Source: Planctomycetes bacterium GWF2_41_51
Lineage (GTDB): Bacteria; Planctomycetota; Phycisphaerae; Sedimentisphaerales; UBA12454
Length of the DNA stretch: 34,750 nucleotides
Assembly (NCBI GenBank): GCA_001825665.1
Contig: MHXZ01000110.1
Location: 1 to 34,750 of the forward strand
Direction: 5' to 3'
Shown: positions 8,086-15,107 of the stretch, one piece after another
Layout: every line of letters begins with the position of its first letter
How positions within the stretch are numbered: position 1 is the stretch's first letter
Translations under genes and position numbers: made by a program
The notes under the pieces: model-generated
Seen by the model: only the letters and a program-made list of their open reading frames with translations
What the model was told of the DNA's origin: nothing
Database searches by the model: none

Positions 8086-9111
8086 TTAATATTTGCCATC
8101 TTGCGTTTCAAAATGTGTCGGCTTACCGCTTGTCTGCCCGCCCTTTTGAACCCAATCCGCAATCCATTCAATAATCCTTCCAATAGGAACCGATGGATTT
8201 CCAAATATGCTGTTTGCCTTAGCGGCATTATTCAAATAACCTTTGCCATTTTCTGTTCCTGTTATTTTAGCTTCCCTGCCGAGCAATTGACCAAAACGGT
8301 TCGCAATCCAGCGAACAGATAAAATCTCAGGCCCTGTAATATTTAATACCGAAGCCGGACTCGATGCACAATCGAAACTTCTTAAAACCTGGTCGCAACA
8401 ATCTCCCTGCCAGATACCATTCATAAAACCTGTTGTTACATCGACCGGCTCACCGTTCAATACCTTCGTTGCGATATCAACCAAAACGCCATATCTCAAT
8501 TCAAGTGCGTAATTAAGTCTGATTTGAACAACCTTTTCACCTTTTTCCGCCGCGTAGTAATCAAACATTCTCTCTCTGCCCAAACAGCTCATCGCATACT
8601 CACCAATAGGATTAGGTGTATCGGTTTCCGTTGAACCGCCGGTATATACATCGACAACCGGATAAACACACCCTGTTGAAAAAACTGCAATCTTAGATTG
8701 AGTAAAAACATCCGCCACATTATGCGGAATCATTACGTTAATTGCCCATGTAATCCATTCCGTCCCACTCGAGCCAAACTTTCGCCCTGCCATGTAAACA
8801 ATATTTTTAACCTTCGGAAGATTATTTACTTCTTTCCAATCAAGCATATTGCATTGGATTGTGGAAATGCCCTGCTTCTTTAAGTCGTCCAATGGCAGAA
8901 CATCAACAGCAATAACATCTTTTTTGGCTTTTGCCTGATCCACAGCCCTCTTTGCCATCATCGTCATTGTAGGCCCTATTTTACCACCGGCTCCGAGAAT
9001 CATTATATCCCCATCGAGGTTTTTTACATATTCCACCAAACCGGCCGACGGTCTCGAAAGCAATTCTTCTAACTGTTCTACATTCTCAATTCTTTGAGGC
9101 AAATTAAGCAT
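8086..9111 (-). CDS. NAD-dependent epimerase/dehydratase-like (extended SDR), first gene of operon
   Basis: A 341-residue extended short-chain dehydrogenase. The nucleotide motif ILGAGGKIG is at 38-46, VYMAGR at 105-110 and the active-site serine strand FSTGCVYP at 144-151. The place of the catalytic YxxxK is occupied by YAMSC (Tyr172, Cys176), so the usual lysine is missing. The longest frame begins with TTG at 9138; I chose the ATG at 9111 because GGAG stands 8 bases upstream of it. This is the first gene of the operon, 121 bp from the divergent tetR-type gene. It may epimerise or dehydrate a sugar acid; with the lysine lost, the chemistry is uncertain. Confidence 0.85.
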   Translation of the reverse strand: MLNLPQRIENVEQLEELLSRPSAGLVEYVKNLDGDIMILGAGGKIGPTMTMMAKRAVDQAKAKKDVIAVDVLPLDDLKKQGISTIQCNMLDWKEVNNLPKVKNIVYMAGRKFGSSGTEWITWAINVMIPHNVADVFTQSKIAVFSTGCVYPVVDVYTGGSTETDTPNPIGEYAMSCLGRERMFDYYAAEKGEKVVQIRLNYALELRYGVLVDIATKVLNGEPVDVTTGFMNGIWQGDCCDQVLRSFDCASSPASVLNITGPEILSVRWIANRFGQLLGREAKITGTENGKGYLNNAAKANSIFGNPSVPIGRIIEWIADWVQKGGQTSGKPTHFETQDGKY

Positions 9112-9157
9112 TTCTAAACTCCAAAAAACAAAATCCAACTATATGTTTGCTTTTACA

Positions 9158-9186
9158 AGATTAACATATTGGCTTTTAAAATGCAA
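9158..9186 (-). promoter_or_regulatory. Candidate promoter of the catabolic operon
   Basis: On the minus strand a -35-like TTGCAT (9186-9181) and a -10-like TAATCT (9163-9158) are separated by 17 bp, about 45 bp before the ATG at 9111. Each hexamer departs from consensus, so this is a moderate call. The -35 and spacer are covered by the palindrome at 9169-9186, which fits repression by the neighbouring regulator. Confidence 0.4.
9169..9186. promoter_or_regulatory. Palindromic operator candidate for the TetR-family regulator
   Basis: An 18-bp near-palindrome of the form TTG-NN-TTTTAAAA-NN-CAA, symmetric at 14 of 18 positions. It lies between the divergent operon and tetR-type gene and overlaps the -35 region of the operon promoter. 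TetR-family dimers bind palindromes of about this size and normally sit next to their own gene. Binding is inferred only. Confidence 0.45.
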
Positions 9187-9194
9187 CTATTTAT

Positions 9195-9223
9195 TTGCTT
9201 TTGTGCAGGATTTTTCGTAATAT
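9195..9223 (+). promoter_or_regulatory. Promoter of the tetR-type gene
   Basis: On the plus strand -35 TTGCTT (9195-9200) and -10 TAATAT (9218-9223) are exactly 17 bp apart. The start codon at 9233 follows the -10 by nine bases, so the transcript would begin within a few bases of the ATG. No Shine-Dalgarno sequence precedes that ATG, consistent with a leaderless mRNA. Confidence 0.55.
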
Positions 9224-9232
9224 GATGAAATT

Positions 9233-9874
9233 ATGAAAAGAAAGAATGAAGCTATTATTTTACCTGTTCAGCAGCGTTCAGTTAAAAGCAAAGAGAGTAT
9301 TCTCGCTGCCGCAGAAACTGTTTTCGCACAAAAAGGCCTTCATGGCGCCAGAATAGACGAAATATCACAACTTGCAAATGTAAATAAACAAAGGATTTAC
9401 GCATATTTCGGCTCAAAGAAGAAACTTTATCGACAGGTTTTGCTTAAAGTATATTCGTTAGCGTCAACCAATGAAAAAATCTTATCTTTAACTGAAAAAG
9501 ATGTCCCTGATATGACTCTTTTGATAATAGAAAGCTTTTTCGATTTTCATCAAAAGAATCCTCAATTTTGGCGCCTTTTAGCGTGGGAAAATCTCAATGG
9601 CGGCAAAAGTTTAAACACCGACGACTGGCAAAAAATACGTTCTTCGTACATCGCCCATATTCAAAAATTATACCAGATAGGACAGCAAAAAGGACACTTT
9701 AATAAAAATCTGGATTTTTCAACTTATATTCTTACCATATTTTCAGTAACATATTTTTATTATTCAAATCAGTTAACTATTTCACATCTTTTGAATTTGG
9801 ATTTAGAATCCAAAACAATGAGACAACAAATCACTCAACAAATAAATTCGATTTTTCTAAGTAAATGCAGATAA
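9233..9874 (+). CDS. TetR/AcrR family transcriptional regulator
   Basis: A 213-residue one-domain regulator. The N-terminal helix-turn-helix spans about residues 20-65: SILAAAETVFAQKGLHGARI leads into the recognition helix, with YAYFGSKKKLYRQVL closing the DNA-binding domain. The rest is helical and of the divergent ligand-binding type (FFDFHQKNPQFWRLLAWE). It is transcribed away from the nine-gene operon with 121 bp between start codons, the usual layout for a repressor of its neighbour; the ligand is probably a pathway intermediate (inference). There is no ribosome site before the ATG, and the promoter -10 ends nine bases upstream, so translation may be leaderless. It is the only intact plus-strand gene in the window. 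Confidence 0.92.
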   Translation: MKRKNEAIILPVQQRSVKSKESILAAAETVFAQKGLHGARIDEISQLANVNKQRIYAYFGSKKKLYRQVLLKVYSLASTNEKILSLTEKDVPDMTLLIIESFFDFHQKNPQFWRLLAWENLNGGKSLNTDDWQKIRSSYIAHIQKLYQIGQQKGHFNKNLDFSTYILTIFSVTYFYYSNQLTISHLLNLDLESKTMRQQITQQINSIFLSKCR

Positions 9875-9928
9875 TTTACTTTTATGCAAAATTTCTTAAA
9901 TTGTTTTTATTTATGCCGTTTATTTAAA

Positions 9929-9943
9929 TTGCCATAATGGCAA
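9929..9943. repeat. Perfect 15-bp palindrome, possible terminator stem
   Basis: TTGCCAT-A-ATGGCAA is a perfect inverted repeat between the convergent ends of the tetR-type gene and the broken symporter gene. It could form a short hairpin in either transcript, but no clear U-tract follows on either strand, so a terminator is only possible. Two bases further right, 9945-9958 is a second small repeat, GGTTT-ATGC-AAACC. Confidence 0.35.
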
Positions 9944-9999
9944 TGGTTTATGCAAACCTATATTGCTTTACGAAAACACTAAGGCCTTCAACTTAAAAG

Positions 10000-10932
10000 C
10001 TATCCGCCAATATGCAATGCAGCCAAAAATATTGCAAGTATTATAAAAACCACTATCCAGCAGCATATAAACCCTATGGTATCCTGCTTATCCCATTTAT
10101 GAAATTCCCAACTTGAATTCGGAAACAATTTAAGATAATCGAATCTATGTGGTTGAGAATAACTTTTTTCAATTTCAATTGCATCGAGCTGTTGGTTGGA
10201 TTGAACAGGCGTTTTCATTTTAACATAAAATCTGTCTAACATAATTTTTTCATTAGGTTTTGTAAAAAAGCTTACTATAAATAATATAATAAACGGGAAA
10301 ATCCCATCGAACAAAAAGCGAGTTGTCATCAATCCTGCCGGACTCAATGAATGAACATTCATCCCCAGTTTACTCATGATATAAACTTCTACACTGAAAA
10401 CTCCTATTCCAACTAATTTGGAATCTTTATTATATGGGTCTATATGGGCGACAGATTCAAAAAAAATTGATACAGGTTCAATTGCTAAGGTTTTTTGAAT
10501 TTTTTGTCCTTCCTTTTCTGCTAATCCAGCTACGACATCTTTTTGGGTCGCAATAAGGTTGATATTATTATATTGTTTGTCCGTGCAAACAGTTAATGAT
10601 TCAGATGTTCGCATTCCTGGTATTGCTGGAATAAGCCATGGCGCCAGTGTAATTACCATAATACATGCAACAACTTCAACAAGCACTGCCATTCTCGTCA
10701 GGCGGCGCCATATAAAAATTAAAAGAATAGGTGCTCCAAATGTTACAGATACCGCAATAATAAATTTCAAAAGAGCAATCACGCCGGTGGCATATAAAGC
10801 AACAAATATACCTAATATCAAAACAGCTGCTACTGTTAATCTTCCAACCCAAATGTAATGTTTTTCAGATCTGTTCGTTATAATTACAGAATACAAATTA
10901 CGAACAAACAATGCGCTGATACTTAGAGACAT
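10000..10932 (-). pseudogene. Sodium:solute symporter, 3' half only (broken gene)
   Basis: This 310-residue frame is the C-terminal half of an SSS-family symporter. It begins inside the transmembrane segment that precedes a cytoplasmic loop (ALFVRNLYS, then SEKHYIWVGRLT, an element typical after TM8 or so) and runs through several hydrophobic helices to a terminal one ending LAALHIGG. Intact relatives are about 600 residues, and the first half is absent. At the 5' side the sequence changes abruptly, within a few bases of 10930, to a transposase gene on the other strand. It has no promoter or ribosome site of its own. It is not a copy of the intact neighbour at 11761-13551; the two differ clearly in sequence. 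It may once have been the transporter for the catabolic operon (inference). Confidence 0.8.
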
Positions 10933-11472
10933 GGGTGTGATTTCTTTTCAATCGAGCTTTTTACTCCAAGAGGCCTTGTGCGGTACATGGTGTTATTCGC
11001 GATCAATCTTGCAACTCGTAAAGTTGAAATACTCGGCATAAAATCGAATCCAGATGGCATTTGGATGGAGCAAATAGCAAGAAATATGGTTGATTATGAA
11101 GAAGGATCTCTTAAAGGAAAAAAATATCTTATACATGACAGAGATCCACTATATACAGCGGCTTTCAGTGCCATCATAAGATCAGAAGGTATCGAGTGCG
11201 TGAAACTTCCACCACATAGTCCAAATCTAAATTCCTTTCCTGAACGATTTGTAAGAACTGTTAAAGAAGAATACCTCAATCATTCGATCCTGTGTTCGGA
11301 ACAGCAACTCAGATATGTGCTTTCAAAATTCCTTGATTATTATCATACCGACCGAATTCATCAAGGACTTGGTAGAATAATTGAGCCAATGCACGAGGAC
11401 AATACCGGTGATATATTCTGTGTTGAAAGATTGGGCGGACTATTGGAGTCTTACCACCGTAAAGCCGCCTGA
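10930..11472 (+). pseudogene. DDE integrase-core transposase, N-terminally truncated
   Basis: The frame is open from the stop at 10924-10926 and homology begins about CDFFSIELFTPRG. It carries the rve integrase-core residues: first Asp in CDFFS, second Asp in LIHDRDPLY, and Glu in NSFPERFV, followed by the typical C-terminal RIHQGLG and ERLGGLLESYH motifs. The catalytic core therefore looks intact, but the N-terminal helix-turn-helix half is missing. An internal GTG at 10978 gives a 164-residue frame, unlikely to be functional. The family is common in Planctomycetota and Acidobacteriota genomes as stand-alone transposases. I could not identify terminal inverted repeats. Confidence 0.8.
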
Positions 11473-11760
11473 CATATGTATTCAGTTTTTAGAAGCCTCA
11501 CGATACCATTCTAACCATAGCCCACTATTAAATTTTAAAATAGCATCCCACAACCATCATCGCCCACTTTTTCTTATATTCTTCAGATTGAATTTATCCG
11601 CAAATTGAAGTCATAATTCTTTAAGCATAAACTTAACGTCAGGAATTTTTGCCCAGTACGATATTTAACCATTTATTAACATCTGTTTGATTCGTTGTAT
11701 TTCTCATTCACAAAATTATCATAAACGCTTGATTATAGATTACTATCCTGTCGTAATGAA
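11473..11760. other. Non-coding stretch right of the transposase remnant
   Basis: This 288-bp AT-rich stretch holds no convincing gene on either strand. It should contain the right end of the insertion element, but no inverted-repeat partner exists on the truncated left side to define it. No remnant of the missing symporter 5' half was seen in it by translation of the minus strand. Confidence 0.5.
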
Positions 11761-13551
11761 TTATAACAGCTTCTTTGATCCCCAGAGTTTAATCAGTATC
11801 ACGGCAGTTACTGCCGCTAAACAGGTCAGTACCGTTGCCATAAATAATTTTTCATAAATCCAGAAACCCGTCGCAAAAATAGCACTGTAAACCAAAACAC
11901 ATCCTATAAACATACACAATATTCCCATCGGCAAATTAGGCTGAGATGCCTGACTTTCAATAGCCAAACCTTCCTTTTCCGCCGCCTTGACAACTCTTTT
12001 CCAGCCGGGACCGCCGGGATTTATCAGTTTTACAAAAGCTCTTAAAGTCTTATCATCCGTCGGACGCGTGAATATTGTAACAACCACCCAGGAAACAGTT
12101 GTTATCGCTACTCCAATCACTAACTGCTTCCATTGCTCAACCCGTTCAAAACCGAGGGCAGGATGGATAAACTCAAAATAAATCGCCACAAAAAAAGATA
12201 CCACCATAGCCGTGATTTCGCTGAAAGCATTGATTCTCCACCAGAACCAGCGAAGCAAGAATAATAATCCCGTGCCGGCACCTATCTGCAGCAGGATATT
12301 AAATGCCCTTAGCGCATTGCCAAGCCATAATGCGATTGCACTTGCGACTACCATCATCATAACCGTTGATATACGCCCTACACGAACCAGATGTTTTTCG
12401 CTTGCCTCAGGCCTGACAAAACGCCTGTAAAAATCATTAACCACATAAGAAGAACCCCAGTTCAAATGCGTCGACATAGTTGACATATATGCCGCGATAA
12501 GAGATGCCACAACCAAACCGAGTATGCCGTGCGGAAGGAATGTCAGCATCGCAGGATAGGCAAGGTCATTCTTTATTATAGAAGGATCAAGATGCGGGAA
12601 TGCGGTCGTCAAAGACTGAAGATCCGGAAAAATCACAAGCGAAGAAAGAGCAACGATAAACCATGGCCATGGCCTAAGCGCATAATGAGCTATATTAAAG
12701 AAAAGAGTCGAGCCGGTAGCGTGTTTTTCGTTTTTGGCAGCAAGCATACGCTGAGCAATATAACCGCCGCCCCCGGGTTCTGCACCCGGATACCAAACAC
12801 TCCACCATTGAACCGCAAGCGGAACTATCATCAGGGATATGACCATGTCTGTATTATTAAAATCAGGCAGAAAGTTCAGTTTTCCTCTGACCGCGGCATT
12901 AGTAATAAGATTGTGGATACTTCCGATTGACGGCTGTTTAATTGCAAAAAAAGCAGCCAGAACAGAACCTGCCATTGCGACTAAAAATAATAAAAAGTCC
13001 GTAAATAATACGCCGCGAAGACCTCCCATAGTACTGAATACGACCGTTACGGTCGCTGCGACAAGGACGCTTTTGATCGGACCGAAATTGAACATAACTC
13101 CGCCTATTTTGATTGCCGCCAGCGTAACGCTTGCCATTATCATAATATTAAAAAACACACCAAGATACAAAGCTCTGAAACCACGAAGAAATGCCGCCTC
13201 TTTGCCGCTGTAACGGATCTCGTAAAATTCCACATCGGTCATAACACCGGAACGTCGCCAAAGTTTGGCATATATAAAAACGGTAAGCATTCCCGTCAGG
13301 AGAAATGGATACCAGACCCAGTTGCCTGCTATGCCGTGTTGTCTCACAATATCTGTAACCAAGTTAGGGGTATCTGCCGAAAAGGTCGTAGCGACCATAG
13401 AAAATCCAAGGAGCCACCACGGCATTGTTCTGCCGGAAAGAAAGAACTCCGAGGAACTCTTGCCGGCTCGCCTGGAAACAGCAATACCTACAATCAATGA
13501 AATCACAAAAAAGAATATTATTACAGACCAGTCGATACAATGAAGAAACAT
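11761..13551 (-). CDS. Sodium:solute symporter (SSS family)
   Basis: A 596-residue integral membrane transporter with about 13-14 hydrophobic segments. The N-terminus (IDWSVIIFFFVISLIVGIAV), the family hallmark SSSEFFLSGRTMPWWLLG at about 33-50 and the ATTFSADTPNLV segment are typical of sugar- and amino-acid-type SSS carriers. A cytoplasmic loop NDFYRRFVRPEASEKHLVRV matches the corresponding loop of the family. It would import a small organic solute with sodium across the inner membrane. GGAG stands 6 bases before the ATG. It is flanked by long intergenic regions and so probably transcribed alone. Substrate is not predictable from sequence; neighbours handle amino-sugar-like compounds. Confidence 0.92.
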   Translation of the reverse strand: MFLHCIDWSVIIFFFVISLIVGIAVSRRAGKSSSEFFLSGRTMPWWLLGFSMVATTFSADTPNLVTDIVRQHGIAGNWVWYPFLLTGMLTVFIYAKLWRRSGVMTDVEFYEIRYSGKEAAFLRGFRALYLGVFFNIMIMASVTLAAIKIGGVMFNFGPIKSVLVAATVTVVFSTMGGLRGVLFTDFLLFLVAMAGSVLAAFFAIKQPSIGSIHNLITNAAVRGKLNFLPDFNNTDMVISLMIVPLAVQWWSVWYPGAEPGGGGYIAQRMLAAKNEKHATGSTLFFNIAHYALRPWPWFIVALSSLVIFPDLQSLTTAFPHLDPSIIKNDLAYPAMLTFLPHGILGLVVASLIAAYMSTMSTHLNWGSSYVVNDFYRRFVRPEASEKHLVRVGRISTVMMMVVASAIALWLGNALRAFNILLQIGAGTGLLFLLRWFWWRINAFSEITAMVVSFFVAIYFEFIHPALGFERVEQWKQLVIGVAITTVSWVVVTIFTRPTDDKTLRAFVKLINPGGPGWKRVVKAAEKEGLAIESQASQPNLPMGILCMFIGCVLVYSAIFATGFWIYEKLFMATVLTCLAAVTAVILIKLWGSKKLL

Positions 13552-13617
13552 TTATTACTCCAATCGAACATATTTCAGTACTACTTCCTTAAAAATACTT
13601 GCAAATCTAAAGTGTAC

Positions 13618-13631
13618 AAGCATTAGTGCTT
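13618..13631. promoter_or_regulatory. Inverted repeat upstream of the symporter gene
   Basis: AAGCA-TTAG-TGCTT is a perfect inverted repeat with 5-bp arms, 67 bp before the symporter ATG. An imperfect repeat, ACACCGATTCGGGGT (13634-13648), adjoins it. Both could be regulator sites. The remaining 13552-13828 stretch contains no gene that I can support. Confidence 0.25.
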
Positions 13632-13828
13632 TTACACCGATTCGGGGTATTTTTCGGACATTTACACATTACGCCATCTACATTTATTCCTGCTCGCTAT
13701 AAAAAGGCCTTTACAGCTTTATCATTGTATTTGCCTTTTCAATACGATTAAAGGTACAGCTTTAAACAAATAAATACGTACTTAAAACTATCGCATGAAA
13801 ATATTTCATCTGTAATTCCCTTCGCATG

Positions 13829-14758
13829 CTAGTGCATTTCAACGGAACATGAACCAATTGCTGGTCTGTAAAAATTAAACTGTACATTTGGATGATCGGC
13901 AAGCAAAGACATTGGAACTGAACTATCTGGAATTTTTTTGCCAATCATAAGCGTTGTAAGTCTCATTCCGAACGGATTATCATGTGTACCTGCGTGCCAG
14001 ATAGAAACTTTTTCAGCCTTCCATGTTTGAAGCGGACCAACAGTTATCGCTTTTGTTGGAATACCTGTAACTACCCCGCCGCCGCTGGTTCGAGCGTTTT
14101 GCATTATCGTTACAGGATGCAAATCTACAACTCGAGTTGAAAGCTGCCTGTATTCCTTTGGAGTGGGAGGATTGTCCGTATATCTGCCTTCTCGTTTTAC
14201 AGGATCATTGAACGCCCAGTGCTTTATATCGCCCTGCCCGCCCTGCATTACAGCGCATCTTACAGCTTCCCAGCTTTTGACATACTTTGCTGTATCAGCC
14301 TTTGGGAAATGAAGATTCTTATCAGGCATTCTCAATTTAGAAATTATCTTATTAAAGCACATCTCCCTGTCTGCTTTTTCAAATGACAATGGATGCTTTG
14401 CAGGTGCTTCTCTGCCATCAATAAACCATTCATCCATCCCCCAGAAATGGCAATTTTTCAAATTAAGTTCAAGCTCATTAACTAATCTTGCAACCAGCGG
14501 TAACTGTTCAGTTGGGCCAATTGGGCCGCATATACCGACAGGGTTATCCGCGGTTGCTTGTTTCCAGGCATTTATATATTCAAGTGCCTCCGCAAGATAA
14601 AAATCCTCAAGAGTATCATAAAACTTTACAGTAAAACCTTTTCTGCTCATCTGAAGCATGTCTTCTGCTGTCAGTTTTGCAGCATCGTTCAGAATTTTAT
14701 CATCAAGTGTTGTGTAATCCCACCAATCCGGTGCAAGCATACTAATTTTACGAGTCAT
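13829..14758 (-). CDS. NagB-like glucosamine-6-phosphate deaminase homologue, divergent
   Basis: A 309-residue member of the NagB/6-phosphogluconolactonase superfamily, with about 30 extra N-terminal residues compared with E. coli NagB (266). The FWGMDEW segment (105-111) matches the NagB region carrying the isomerisation base Asp72, here Asp109. [14 protein letters not shown] (173-186) aligns with GGVGNDGHIAFNEP: the His is kept (His180), the catalytic Asp141 position is Ile178 with Asp177 next to it, and Glu148 is Asp185. It would convert an amino-sugar phosphate to a ketose phosphate plus ammonia, but activity is uncertain. GGAG lies 10 bases before the ATG. A PIG-L deacetylase remnant ends 18 bp upstream, a pairing that fits amino-sugar degradation. 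Confidence 0.8.
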   Translation of the reverse strand: MTRKISMLAPDWWDYTTLDDKILNDAAKLTAEDMLQMSRKGFTVKFYDTLEDFYLAEALEYINAWKQATADNPVGICGPIGPTEQLPLVARLVNELELNLKNCHFWGMDEWFIDGREAPAKHPLSFEKADREMCFNKIISKLRMPDKNLHFPKADTAKYVKSWEAVRCAVMQGGQGDIKHWAFNDPVKREGRYTDNPPTPKEYRQLSTRVVDLHPVTIMQNARTSGGGVVTGIPTKAITVGPLQTWKAEKVSIWHAGTHDNPFGMRLTTLMIGKKIPDSSVPMSLLADHPNVQFNFYRPAIGSCSVEMH

Positions 14759-14776
14759 CTTATTTTTTCTCCGTTA

Positions 14777-14959
14777 CTAAATCTTTAAGTTCTGTTTTCC
14801 GGCATATTTACAATTGATTTTAAAACCTCTTTTTTGGGCAAAACGTTTCATAGACTCAATATATTCATCCATACCATGATGGGCCATTAGCCAGTCTCTC
14901 TGACTTTTATAGCAGCAGAGCATCTTTTCTTTCGTATCGATCAATATAATTTCAATGAG
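14777..14959 (-). pseudogene. PIG-L (LmbE-type) deacetylase, C-terminal remnant
   Basis: Reading the minus strand from 14959 to the TAG at 14777 gives about 60 codons containing MLCCYKSQRDWLMAHHGMDE and then YIESMKRFAQKRG and KYAGKQ. The SQRDW...HHGMDEY pattern and the following helix are typical of the C-terminus of PIG-L family GlcNAc deacetylases. The N-terminal metal-binding half (the HPDD motif region) is absent: a stop lies immediately upstream at 14960-14962, then AT-rich non-coding sequence. The usual AEGF-like end is altered. I read it as a truncated, non-functional remnant. It stands directly before the NagB homologue, so the ancestral unit probably deacetylated and then deaminated an amino sugar. 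Confidence 0.72.
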
Positions 14960-14960
14960 C

Positions 14961-14975
14961 TACAAATATTTTGTA
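14961..14975. promoter_or_regulatory. Inverted repeat TACAAA-TAT-TTTGTA
   Basis: A perfect inverted repeat with 6-bp arms and a 3-bp centre, just upstream of the PIG-L remnant and about 200 bp before the NagB-homologue start. Its size and symmetry suit a dimeric repressor site. The rest of 14976-15066 is AT-rich and has no gene; I found no well-spaced promoter pair in it. Confidence 0.35.
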
Positions 14976-15066
14976 CCAAACGCGAAGTATTAAACTCATT
15001 TAATATTTTTCATATATAATAATTTTTATTTTACATATTATAACTAATTATTGATGTCTATTAATA

Positions 15067-15099
15067 AAAAGTTTTAAAAATATATTTTTTAAAACTTTT
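15067..15099 (-). terminator. Rho-independent terminator after alanine racemase
   Basis: A perfect inverted repeat with 14-bp arms (15067-15080 and 15086-15099) and a 5-nt loop begins 9 bp after the alr stop codon. On the minus strand the stem is followed by a T-run (TTTTTATTAAT). The stem is almost all A/T with one G/C pair per arm, so it is weak by base composition, but length and position fit a terminator. Confidence 0.6.
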
Positions 15100-15107
15100 C
15101 TATATCA

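Noticed and set aside
13634-13648. ACACCGATTCGGGGT followed by ATTTTT on plus, resembling a terminator
   Set aside because: No plus-strand gene ends nearby, and the stem is imperfect; at most a regulator site.
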